The position numbers and the translations under genes are program-made. The notes beneath the pieces were generated by a model. That model was not told where the DNA came from. It saw nothing but the letters and a program-made list of their open reading frames with translations, and ran no database searches. Positions 22,666 to 35,456 of a DNA stretch of 64,000 bases are shown here, piece after piece. How positions within the stretch are numbered: the stretch's first letter is position 1; each line of letters opens with the position of its first letter. This DNA comes from Epiperipatus broadwayi. Its lineage: Eukaryota > Onychophora > Udeonychophora > Euonychophora > Peripatidae. The stretch lies in assembly GCA_028023455.1 (NCBI GenBank), contig JAQFVV010006305.1, positions 3,277,001 to 3,341,000 of the forward strand, in the 5' to 3' direction.

Positions 22666-23096
22666 TTATTTTTCCAATATGTGTGTGATCAGGCGGGTCA
22701 GCAATATGAGATGACTTGGAGAGTTGAGGGTCATGTGAAAGTCTGAGATTGAATCCCTTATATATTACATTATATGTACAGGTGTGTGTAAGCATGTATA
22801 GTGTATTAAATTACATATTGAAATATAGTGCATTAAAGGTCTGCCCATCCCTCGCATATGTATGTAAATAGATTATTCTCCAGTACATGAGGGGTCAGAA
22901 TGACTAATGACTAACATGGGTAGGATGACAACCTTGGCACTAGCATGAGCTTTGAATGTTCCATCATCAGATTTTCAATGAAATGGATGGTTGAAGAGTT
23001 TGTGGGTTGGAATAGTTTGAAGTCTGACCATTAAAGTATGAAGATTGGCTATCTTAATATAAAGCTGAGTACTGACTGTATATATGTATGGAGATA

Positions 23097-23155
23097 GTAA
23101 TCTGGACCAACTGATGATTACTAGTTTAGCATGAAATACGGATATTGGTGATTAT
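23097..23155 (+). ncRNA. Type I hammerhead ribozyme, family 2, second of tandem
   Basis: GTAATC (23097-23102), TGGA, CCAA, core CTGATGA (23111-23117), stem II UACU and AGCA with one A-C mismatch, GAAA (23133-23136), cleavage predicted after A23144, TTGG, T, GATTAT (23150-23155). Confidence 0.75.
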
Positions 23156-23270
23156 TTATCTTTTCAACATGTGTGTAATCAGGTGGGTCAGCAATATGAG
23201 ATGACTAGGAGATTTAAAGGTCATGTGACAGTCTGAGTTTGAATCCTTTATATAATACATTATATTGTAT

Positions 23271-25363
<2,093 letters not shown>

Positions 25364-25729
25364 TTATTATTCTGATGATTGTGAAATGTAAAAACACAAT
25401 ACTTGTTTTTGAAATTTTTTTAATTAATTAAAACATGTATGTTTTCAAAGAGATTAGAGAGATAAAATAAAAACTCTGTTTTCAATCAAGGTGTTATTAT
25501 CACCTTAGATGATTCTATAAAAGGGCTGATAACAAAATTAGCTCCACTCTGGATAATAATTTTTGTAAGAATGGTCAGATAAAACATTGGTTACAATATT
25601 TTGTTGCAACTTGATGAAGTGCAGCAGTTGATTTTAGCTGACCATAGAATTTGCAGAATAGCTACCATAAACTGATGTAGCTGAAGGCAAGATAGTAGAC
25701 TATTTTCCTTAGCAGGAGTTTAAATTTAC

Positions 25730-25969
25730 ATGGAGAAAATGACCCACTTCTTTGTGCTGAAATTCATAGCCTTAAACATGGAGAAGACAGTTGCTTGTCT
25801 GAAATCTATCAAACCAAGACAGCTACTTGCCTGGAATAATCCTAGACAAAAAGAGACCAACTACAGACCAAAATTTTACATAAATTATGTACTTTTACCT
25901 GATGATGACAACAAACCTGGATTATATTTTTCTGATGGACCAAAAACCAAACTCCAAGAGAAAGCTTGA
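25730..25969 (+). CDS. Possible small exon or transposon-derived frame, 79 codons
   Basis: An ATG-to-TGA frame in a locally GC-richer patch, with mixed amino-acid composition including PRQLLAWNNPRQKETNYRPK and YVLLPDDDNKPGLYFSDG. It is less repetitive than anything else nearby. A splice-acceptor-like tract, CTATTTTCCTTAG, ends near 25710 and a donor-like GTGAGT follows at about 26041. An in-frame TAA just before the ATG means the frame cannot extend upstream without splicing. I do not recognise the family and see no catalytic motif. It could be a real exon, a domesticated fragment, or a chance frame in a decayed transposon. Confidence 0.3.
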   Translation: MEKMTHFFVLKFIALNMEKTVACLKSIKPRQLLAWNNPRQKETNYRPKFYINYVLLPDDDNKPGLYFSDGPKTKLQEKA

Positions 25970-26041
25970 AGAAATTGGTGTACCTATGCTGCTGTTCATC
26001 TATACATGCTAGAGGCGTACAGATAAACTTGCATACAAAAG

Positions 26042-27404
26042 TGAGTTGTTTTTCAATAATTCATTTGATAGACATTTTAAATCTATATTTTTAAATTTAA
26101 AGACATTTATAATTAGTCAAGAGGTAACCTAATAAAAAGCTTTCTAACCTCTGGAAAATTGACTATATATTTTTTTTAAAGAATAAAAGAAAGGTGTAAT
26201 AGAATTTGATAAACTGATTTTTTAAAATATTGATATATATGTATAAATGTAAATTTTATGTATATTCAAAATGAAATTATTAATTATAAAAGTATTGTTA
26301 TTTATTGTTTGACAAAATTAAATTTATAAATAATCTGTACGCACATATATGTCAATGCTTGTCAAATAGGACTGTATGCAAATTTTAATCATTTGGTTAT
26401 TGAATATTAATTGTCTGTGCACATACATATGTAAACCATAATAATAATTTGAATTTTGAATAGTAATTACATAAATTAATGTAATAATTTGAATTTTGTA
26501 TAGTAATTTTGTAAGTCACAAATATGATAATTTTTTTGTATTGTACATTATTCAAAATCAGACCTTAAATACCATTTTTTTTATTGTTATTAATAAACTT
26601 ATTTAATTGTTAAAAATTGTTTCCATCATCTCTTGGTCACATACAGTAATAGAGCTTGTGTTCTCGAAACTAGATTTGTGCATGGGATGAATATATAAAT
26701 GAGGATGTGTACTTAGTGCTTTTGGGCATTCAGAGATGATCAATCATCATCCTGGTTGGAACAAAAGAGAATACTTTTTAAAGCCCATGCACTATATTTT
26801 ATTTTAGTTTAGTCTTATTAAAAAATTAAGTTTATAGTTGGCCAGTACACTAATGGTACTTAAGTGACCAGAGCATTGATGATGATCAGCTTGTTTTTGT
26901 ATACCAGCATTATTGTTTCAATTTCTGATTATTGTTTATTTTAATGGATGGGCACTAAGCTGGTGCATCCAAGTTATGTTCAAATAATTGCCCAAAGTGG
27001 CAAAGGCTCAATAGTTAGCCTGGTCTACAGAAGACCCATTTCTGACCCAGTCACAAGGTTGACTGTTGATTTATATTTCTTATTGCTCACATCCAGCCAC
27101 AAGATGGACTGTTGATATATTGTACTGATTTGTTTATTCCCATTAATGATGATGGATGGTTATTTCTCTCGAGTATTTACTTGTACATATTTTTTAAATT
27201 ATAATACTGGTTGATAGTTAATTATGCCATTAGTTGCTCTTCTGATCTCAGTAATGTCAGAGATTCTCTAATCTCATGCTCTTATAAATATATCTTTAAA
27301 TATTACTCATATTATACTTTGTAAATTAATGATGGTTTATTTTGGATGAATTTCCATCACCCCAGTTCAAACCTTAACTTCAATACCCCCTATCCTGTTA
27401 CACT
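26042..27404. other. Unclassified DNA, GC-richer from about 26640
   Basis: No recognisable gene. The 26640-27400 part is less AT-biased, with a TATA-like ATATATAAATGAGG near 26690. GATGATCAATCATCATCCTGG near 26735 loosely resembles GATGATCGACGATCATTG at 18532. It may be an old repeat related to the 18.3-19.4 kb region; the similarity is too short to claim. Confidence 0.35.
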
Positions 27405-27424
27405 ATATATATATATATATATAT
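27405..27424. repeat. (TA)n tract at the left edge of the giant element
   Basis: A short TA run immediately before TGTACCC. Confidence 0.9.
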
Positions 27425-30400
27425 TGTACCCTCCTCCCCCATCGTCGCCATAGAAAACAATCTATAATAAATTCCGGGTTCTCTCTCTCTAGCTCAGTCT
27501 TAACAAAATCAATGAATGAAATTAATTTACTACTAGCTCTAAACTTTAAAATATAAATACAGTTATATTTATTAAAAATTTATTATTTTCATGAGACATG
27601 GAGCGACGACACGGGGAGCGAGACAGACTACATTGAGATATATCCACATGATACTATCCCAATGGCATAAGAACACTATACTAAATAATCAACTTATGGT
27701 ATTCTTATGACTTTCCAAGCTCTTTTCATTACGATTAAGATAATAATCATATCTTATTATTCTTTGTAATAATAATCTAGCTCAATTAAATAATTTAAGT
27801 AAATAAATGAAATAAAATCAAATCAAATAAATCTCATCTTCAGGTTCATAAATTGCATTTAAACTGATTTAAATTACGGTAGTAAACTATGAGAAGGGAA
27901 TTTTATGTCATAAATTCACTACGTAACAACTAACAATAATAAATAAGAATAATGATAATAATAGTATAATGTAATCCTATTTCTTCTTAAATGAAATAAA
28001 TAAATAAATATTACGTTCGTGGTAGTATTTAATAATCTGACAATCAAAATACGTGTTGTAATATTAGCATATAATTTATTTTAATATTGTGGCAACCAAC
28101 TTATGACCAATAAACGATATAATTATAATCCTTTAATTTTATCATACAAATAAATTTTCAAAAATTATTATAACACTTTTATGTTTATCTACTTTGTGCA
28201 AAATTATATGTCTGTTGCAATTATAAATGTGTATTGCGATATCATGCATTCTATGTGGAGAAATAATTAACTAAGACACGAAGCTTACAAATAAATTTAC
28301 AACATAGTTTATTAATAATTATACAAATAACAATATTTACATTATGTACATCGGATATCCCTACTTTCCTGTTACAAAATTACTTTACTAGTTTATCTCT
28401 TAACATTAAATTTCTACTTATTTTATTTTTAACTCTTATACAGTATTATTATTATTAGATATCTGATTTTAGTTTAGCTTGTTACAAAAAAATGTATCTA
28501 TCAATAATTATCATTAATACTTTATATCTCTATTAATTTTAAAATTATATTTTTACAAAAATTTTTACCTTCGTAGTAAAAATTATACAAAATCATAAAA
28601 TTCTATTTTATATTATTATTCGTATGGAATCCTAAAGATTCAAACCCTTCTTGACATTTTGATGTTCCGTTTTATTATTGACTATACAATAATTATTAAT
28701 CCAATACTTATCCAAGCCTTTGCTTCGTATGGTAATTACAATCATTAACATACCATGCACAAATACATATATCTGTTACACATTATTGAATCATTTTTCA
28801 ACCAACATGCAATCTCTATTTTTAAATATCATATAAAATATTAAAATTTTATTATCACTTTAAAAACTTTGTTTAGATTTTTCCTTTAAAATCTTATATT
28901 CATTTCAGAATTACTTTTTAAAAACTATATCATATGATTCTTCATCTCTTTATGACATTTATACTTTCACTTTTAAAATAACAATTCTAACTCATTCTAG
29001 TAAATAAACTATTCTTACATAACGACAACCTAGCCTCATTTCTATTTTATGTATCATTTCTATAAAATATCTTTCTGACGATGTATATTCATGAAACAAG
29101 GATAGCGAAAATAGATGCGCAGGATCAAAACAACTAGAATATTATCCGTCATAAAACTTGACAATGATGGCACAGTGAATTTAAAGAACACCATAGAGGA
29201 GTGACCTTTATCTGTCTATCCACCTCTACTATAGGAGTGATGCTAAAGCTATTCCTTCAGCTTTATAAAACATCAAAAAGTTTAAAAAATACGCAAAAGA
29301 CACTGTCCAAAATATATGTGTTCAGTGATAGGACTTAGTTAGCTATACTGAAATCACACAAAATACTATGATCCAAATATTTGATTTTTCTTATTTCTTG
29401 GCAAAAAACATCATCTTGGTTTCCTCTACACCAGTACTACCAAGTCACTATCCGATTTTATTTCTCTAGATTTATCTATGCAGTACATCGACAAATTTCT
29501 GTCTACATTTCTAACAATAATAAAATTCATTTTTAGTTCAAACTATACAGCTATTCTTAAGAAAATCTTTTACTACTTATCTCGTATATTTATAATATAC
29601 CAACTATTTTAAAATCATCTGAAGATTTTGCAACATAAAAGTTCAAAAGAATCACATAATTATTATGATACTTATTATTAATTATATTTTTAAAACAACT
29701 TATTGCATGCACATTTAAAATTACTACTATCTCAAATATATGTTTTAATGTTGGATAAAATGTGTACTTATAATTTAAAAACTTTCATACATCATTCTTC
29801 ATTAATAGATGACCTAAAAAAAAAAAATACATTATGCATTATCAATAATATCACAATTACCAAAACGATCTCTATCTTCTTGATCGTATTCTGAAGGCTT
29901 CACCATTCCATTACTTCTTGTAGATATTTAAAACTTCCATACATACATTTTATTTTTATAATAATATTTCTATCATTCTATTAAGCTATTATATTTAAAA
30001 TCTCATTATTCTTAAATTCATGTTTATATGTTTCCCTAAGCTAATATAGAATTTTTATATTTTAAATACAATCAAATAAAAATATTAAATTATATTTACG
30101 ATACTGCTTTGTCGAACTTGCTTGAAAATTGTTCATCGTAAAGCTAAAAAAAAATATATACTTTATTTTTTCTTTCAGTCACTTAATGTTCTATAAAAAA
30201 AATAACTCTGTTTAATAATCTTCATCGACGATGATCCTTAGTTTTCTCAATATTTTATACACTTATTAATTCTTGATATCTCCTTCAACATAGTCTGCTA
30301 GCTTTTTCCCGCGCGTCTGGTTTCCCCCGATGCATCTTGTAGATATTTTATTTTAAATCTTCAATAAATTTCTGGTTTCCATGGATCCATTTTTATTTAG

Positions 30401-31945
30401 TCATTTAATCTTAGATTTCTTTGATCAAACATTTTTTTTTTCCATTAAATTCTTTGTAATATTTTCTCATTTCTCTTATATAAAGTTTTTCAGCTCCTCT
30501 CAATAAAATACTTAATAGCACTTTTATATTAGTCTTTAACTTTTTCTTTACTTTAACATTCTGGAATTATAGTTTTAGTAATGTTTCCCTTTAAAAATAA
30601 ACACTTTTCTTCATTATTATTTTTCTTGATACTAGAACGCATATTAAAATTTTGTTCATAGAGAAGTATAACTTAGTTTTAAGATAGCTCTGTAAATTTA
30701 TCGTCATAAATTGTTCTTGACGACCAGCAGCTTCTTTTTCAGATTTTCACATATCGTCCCAATTGTATTCCTTTCAGTTATAAGATTAAGTTTCAGGTTG
30801 AGCACAACTAAAGTGGCATTAAGATGATTTCCAATTATTTTTCTTTCAGCAATCACTTTAAATATTTTTTCTTGTACTTCCATGTTACTGTAGGCTTTCT
30901 GGTTAAATTTGAATAAAATTTCCTGGTAAGATCACTTATAAAATTAGAAATTCATGTCTTTGCAGTCAAAAATATATTATATGTTACCGAATAACTTTTA
31001 GAATAATACGAAATTATAGATTTATATTACTTTCAGCTACGATGTTATCAGCTATCAAAATGTGTTACTTTCTCTTTCACTTTCACATTACTTCTCCCGC
31101 TCTGTATAATTCTTAGATTTTTGTCTGTTAATTTTACATCCTTTGATTGGTTAATATTTATTTTAGCGCGAACAATTTATTCATTTTATTTTGATAACAG
31201 AATGGATTTTCAAAGTTAAGAACTGATGACGTAATGTCTGGAATATTTATACCAATATTTTTAAATTCAATTATAGTTTTATATAAAAAAAATCATCTAA
31301 GTTTTAAAATAATTATTAAAACAATATTTAATATTTTTAACTTTCACTTTAAAGATCGATGGCAATTATATCTAGTTTTAAATTCACACAGTTTATTATT
31401 ATTTTAACAAGAGTGTGCGTGAAGGTATTTAATATACGGTCACGTGTCTACTAACTTTATAAAAATGATTTTTTATTTACGTCTTGGTTTAAATTACCAA
31501 AACTGATATATTTTATAAAAAATTTAGAAAATAATTTTAAAATGTTAAACTAAATATAACTCTCACCATCCCAAAGTTTATTAATAAATTATACTCTATT
31601 AAATTGGATTATTAAATACAATTATAACATTACATTTCATTTATTTAATTTATTAGTTTTTAAATATTATACTAAATAATTGATATACTTTTAACTATCT
31701 ATAGCTGTATTATTTTATATGGCCAGCTTTCACAACCATAAGCAATGATATGATTAAGCTTTATTTAATTGTTTTCTTTTAAAATAATTTATTACACTGT
31801 TACCTACCAGGTATTTTTAGCTTTAAATTGTACTATAAAATCTCATTCTCTTATTATTATTTATATATCTTACAAATATAACTTAAAATTTAAAATTTTT
31901 TAATAATTGACCTTTCTACCCTACCTATGACCTACAGACAAGGGC

Positions 31946-31948
<3 letters not shown>
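27425..31948 (+). mobile_element. Giant non-coding LTR-like element, copy A (4524 bp)
   Basis: This segment is a diverged reverse-complement homologue of 48040 to ~55390. Matching landmarks run along its whole length, for example ATAGTGTTCTTATGCCATTG, TTTCTCCACAT, and the AACCAAT block near 31150. It starts TGTACCC and ends GGGCACA, imperfect TG...CA inverted termini like those of LTRs, and lies between (TA)n tracts so the target duplication is not resolvable. I find no RT, integrase, transposase or other coding frame. A solo LTR of unusual length, a LARD-like non-autonomous retroelement, or a large MITE are the alternatives; the termini favour an LTR-type origin. Confidence 0.7.

Positions 31949-32004
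<56 letters not shown>
31949..32004. repeat. (TA)n microsatellite at the right edge of copy A
   Basis: About 28 TA units directly after GGGCACA. Confidence 0.97.
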
Positions 32005-32007
<3 letters not shown>

Positions 32008-33241
32008 GTTCTTAGCATGAATGTGGATAAAGTAATAAAATACTGAGAACAAGCAACCAAATTCATTCATCCTTAGTGTTACTTTGTAGTAATCATTTTG
32101 AAAATATATTTTAATATTTCAGGTTGAGAGATTCATGATAAACATTCCAAATCTTCATTTCATTGTAGAAAGACAGACACTGAAAAACAATGTATGGTAT
32201 CTATGATGTGCTATGACAATTTATTTATTAATTCAAATAAATCTTGATAGTGCATTTTAAAAGTCTGTTATAAAATAATATTGTTATGAAGTTAGGGAAT
32301 GAAAAGATAAGTTTATGTGCGAATATGTATTAAAAATATGTTCAAAAAAGTGGATATAGTTTTTGATTTTCAATGTTTTGGCTGCTTATTAATTCTAATA
32401 TTGATGTATCAACCAAAACTATCTTCCATTATCAGAATAATATAACCTATCTGTATTACCTAGATGATGCCTAATGAAATTTTCCTCACATATTAATGAT
32501 ATAATGGTAGATTATCAAGTACAAAAGGAAGTCTTAAAATTGTATTAACATAAATATATATTATTATACTTTATATAAAAAGATAATATCATTATTAAGA
32601 ATATAAAAAACTTTTTAGTAAAAAATATATAAAGATAATATGGCATAATAAATAAAAAAAAAAGAGAGAAAATTGTTATTAAAAAAAGTTTTGCACAAAA
32701 CAGTATCAGAATCGACCTTACAATCTGATATTCTAGAATCGGCCACTCTACCAGTAGTACTCTAAATTGAATAAGGCGTTTAAGCTCTGTAAATTTTATT
32801 GTTAAATATAATTTCATCACATGCAGAATTATTGTAATTATGAGGCAATATTTTTTAAAATAAATTGCTAATAGTAATATAAATTACTTTTTATATAAAT
32901 TGGAATATTTAAATAAAAGTGATTGGGAAATCTAAACATTTTCATTTACATATAAATTTTATTAATTAAAGTGACAATCTTTCAGGATCAACCATGCAAA
33001 TATTTAAATATATAATTATTGATATTTCAGCAAAATAAAATTTCTGTCCAACTGATTACATATGTTATTATGTGATTATTGCAAAAATATAGAAAGTTAT
33101 TGTAAAGACATTAAGAATTGCTGAAGATAAATGTTAATTTACTGAAATATCAGTAATTATATATTATAATGTTTTACAAGGTTGATTCCAAAAATTACTA
33201 TAAATCATAATATATCTTCTACCCATGAATTCACTTTAATA

Positions 33242-33246
<5 letters not shown>
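32005..33246. other. AT-rich DNA, no gene seen
   Basis: No coding-like frame or repeat family recognised. Confidence 0.5.
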
Positions 33247-33277
<31 letters not shown>

Positions 33278-33284
33278 AAAGTTG

Positions 33285-33316
<32 letters not shown>
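33247..33316. repeat. Two (TA)n runs
   Basis: TA runs at 33247-33272 and 33288-33316 separated by TATTAAAGTTGATAT-like sequence. Confidence 0.95.
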
Positions 33317-33320
<4 letters not shown>

Positions 33321-33424
33321 CAACTGTAAAACTATTTTCAAATAAAACTAGTACATTAATTTATTAGATTTGTTTATTTTGTTACTACATTCCCTAATAA
33401 TATAGTTTTTGTCAAGCATTGGTG

Positions 33425-33613
33425 GTTGAGAAGTTAGCATGGCTGCCTTACAAGCAGTTGTCCTGGGTTAGTGGGTTCACTTCCTAGGTCAAGAGGTCAG
33501 CATGTCTGCCTTACAAGCAGTTGTCTTGGGTTAGTGGGTTTGCTTCCCAGGTCGAGAGGTCAGCATGGCTGCCTTACAAGTAGCTGTCCCAGGTTAGCAG
33601 GTTCACTTCCCAG
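33425..33613 (+). repeat. Tandem trimer of a tRNA-Val(TAC)-derived 63-bp unit
   Basis: Units start at 33425, 33488 and 33551. Each has an anticodon arm CTGC-CTTACAA-GCAG, whose 7-nt loop places T at 33 and TAC at 34-36 (valine). Each also has an A-box-like GGTCAGCATGG and a B-box-like GGGTTCACTTCCC. The T-arm stem CTGGG and CCCAG is kept but its loop carries an extra AGTGGGTT, apparently a duplication of the stem-loop start. Acceptor stems are missing, so these are not tRNA genes. They look like the head of a tRNA-derived SINE, trimerised. Confidence 0.75.
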
Positions 33614-35069
33614 CCGATGCTATGACACATAAGAAAAAATAATAATATAGTTTTTATAAAATATTTACACAGTAGAATATTAATAATATAGTGATTGTAA
33701 TGAACTTTAGTTCAAAAATAATTTTGCTCTTCAAATGTTTAATAGTGAAAAATAAAGTTTTAAGTAGCTAATAAATTGGAATAACTTAATCTGTAGTCTA
33801 AACTATTCTTGCAGTATTTAATTTGCAAATCATTTTAATTAGCTCAACAAAATAAATAAAGAAGGAGACTAATACTCCTTATACTAGTTAAAGTTACTTT
33901 TATTTCTCTCACCTCAAGCCAAATCATGTAATGACTTAAAAAACATCCAATCTCCCCCATTGTTAAAGGTCTGAAAAAAGAAAAAGAAAAGATTAGTATT
34001 TAAAATAAAATAAAATTACAAAATATAGTACAAGAAATAAATGTAATAAAACAAAACTCAGTGTAAATAAATTAAATATTGTTATAGATTAAAAAAATAA
34101 CAATATATGAAGTTATTTAAAAAATATATATTTAAAAATAAATACTACTACAGTAGTATATGTTCTGTAAAATTCATTCTAATTTATTCACTTGACAATT
34201 TACAATATTTTTACATCTGATAAAAATTAGAAGAGTAAACTGAAAAAGAAATGCAGAAAAAGACATATGCCTCTTTTGAAGTATAGATTAATGGTAAATA
34301 TTTTTCCAAGTGTAACAGATAACTTTTAATCAGAATAGACTTCTCACCTGAAAGTAAATAACCAATTCACATTTTGAATTCATGAGAAAACTATAAAAGT
34401 CTCATAGAAATTGGTGATAAATAATGAAGTCTAGAAATAAAATGATTTGAATCTCATCTCAATTATGAATGAAATTTTAAATAGGATGAAAAAAGAAAAA
34501 ACTACAAGTCACTCCAAAAAGAAAAGCCAATCAAATAATCATCAGATAAGTATTGAACTGATAACTTATACAGTAATAACAACAATAATAATCTAATGTT
34601 ATTAAAAAAGAAAATTTTACATGATTGATTATCAAGAAACAAGAACAGAAAAAAAAAGATAATCAAGCTGCCTATCTTTGAGGGGGCAAAAACTATGCAA
34701 AAAAATGTAAAGAAACATTTTTATTTAATAATTGCACTAAAAAGTAAAAAATAAATTTATTTTTGTTTTCACAAATAAACGCATGGTGCTGAAAAGATTT
34801 CTATGATATTTCATTAATCAAATTCCCAGAGAATCCTTTAAATAAACTGACAACATGCTTTCTTGCATCAATGCATATTAACTTGTCAAATAAAAATGAC
34901 TTTTTTTTTATATATCTGACAAATATATTGGCATTAGTAAAAGAAAGTGTCATTAATTGCAAATTTATTTAAATAATTTTTTGGGAATCATATTAGTGAA
35001 TTACCATAGGAACATTTTGGGCTTCATGCTTTTATTTGTGAAACCTTAAAAAATTTATTTTTTTATGTT
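33614..35069. other. AT-rich DNA, no gene seen
   Basis: No coding-like frame or repeat family recognised. Confidence 0.5.
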
Positions 35070-35456
35070 TTAGCATATTTATTAAAACATGCATATGTAT
35101 TGCCACACACAGCGAGCTAGAGTAATCAATGGATGCCAGAAGGCTTGTGCCTAAAATCCCCATCTAGTGCCTACTCATCCAATATCCCCAGACTAGTTTC
35201 TGGCTTGTGGCCTTCGTCAGTAAGTGCTCTCAGATACAAGGCTACTCACTGACAAAGGCCACAAGCCAGAAACTAGTCTGGGGATATTGGATGAATAGGC
35301 ACTAGATGGGGATTTTATGCACAAGCCTTCTGGCATCCATTGATTACTCTAGCTCACTGTGTGTGGCAATACGTATAGTGAGTTTTGCCTGTTTTAACAA
35401 CAGTTATACACAAGCATAAGAGGTGGTGGTCATGTGATGTTTATTAGCATATTTAT
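35070..35456. mobile_element. Family 3 ribozyme element, head-to-head dimer with 13-bp target duplication
   Basis: TTAGCATATTTAT occurs at 35070-35082 and again at 35444-35456, flanking a 361-bp insertion. The insertion is palindromic: 35101-35222 and about 35248-35370 are near-perfect reverse complements around a ~25-bp centre. It belongs to the family at 21771-22290. A direct target duplication points to insertion of the whole inverted dimer in one retrotransposition event rather than later inversion. Confidence 0.8.
35234..35292 (+). ncRNA. Type I hammerhead ribozyme, family 3
   Basis: ATACAA (35234-35239), internal loop, CTCA (35245-35248), core CTGACAA (35249-35255, G8 changed to A, as expected from CpG decay of CTGACGA), stem II GGC and GCC around CACAA, GAAA (35269-35272), CTAGTC with cleavage predicted after C35278, TGGG pairing CTCA, TTGGAT (35287-35292) pairing the outer arm with one mismatch. 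The opposite arm of the dimer keeps the canonical CTGACGA (35220-35214, minus) but lacks the outer stem I partner. Confidence 0.7.

Larger units (their letters stand above)
22566..23270 (+). repeat. Family 2 ribozyme repeat, direct tandem of ~1.4 units (490-bp period)
   Basis: The sequence around the first ribozyme (22607-22665) recurs 490 bp downstream (23097-23155), as do GATCAGGYGGGTCAGCAATA and the GAATCCYTTATAT tail. Two ribozymes in direct orientation would release one unit-length RNA, 22655-23144, on self-cleavage. A degenerate B-box-like GATTGAATCCC or GTTTGAATCC lies ~90 bp after each ribozyme. The family recurs at 1.5, 45.6, 46.1, 47.6, 55.6 and 57.6 kb. Confidence 0.85.

Noticed and set aside
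32545-32820. 91-codon minus-strand frame with hydrophobic stretches
   Set aside because: AT-driven F/I/L/Y composition only; no start context, motif or neighbour supports it.
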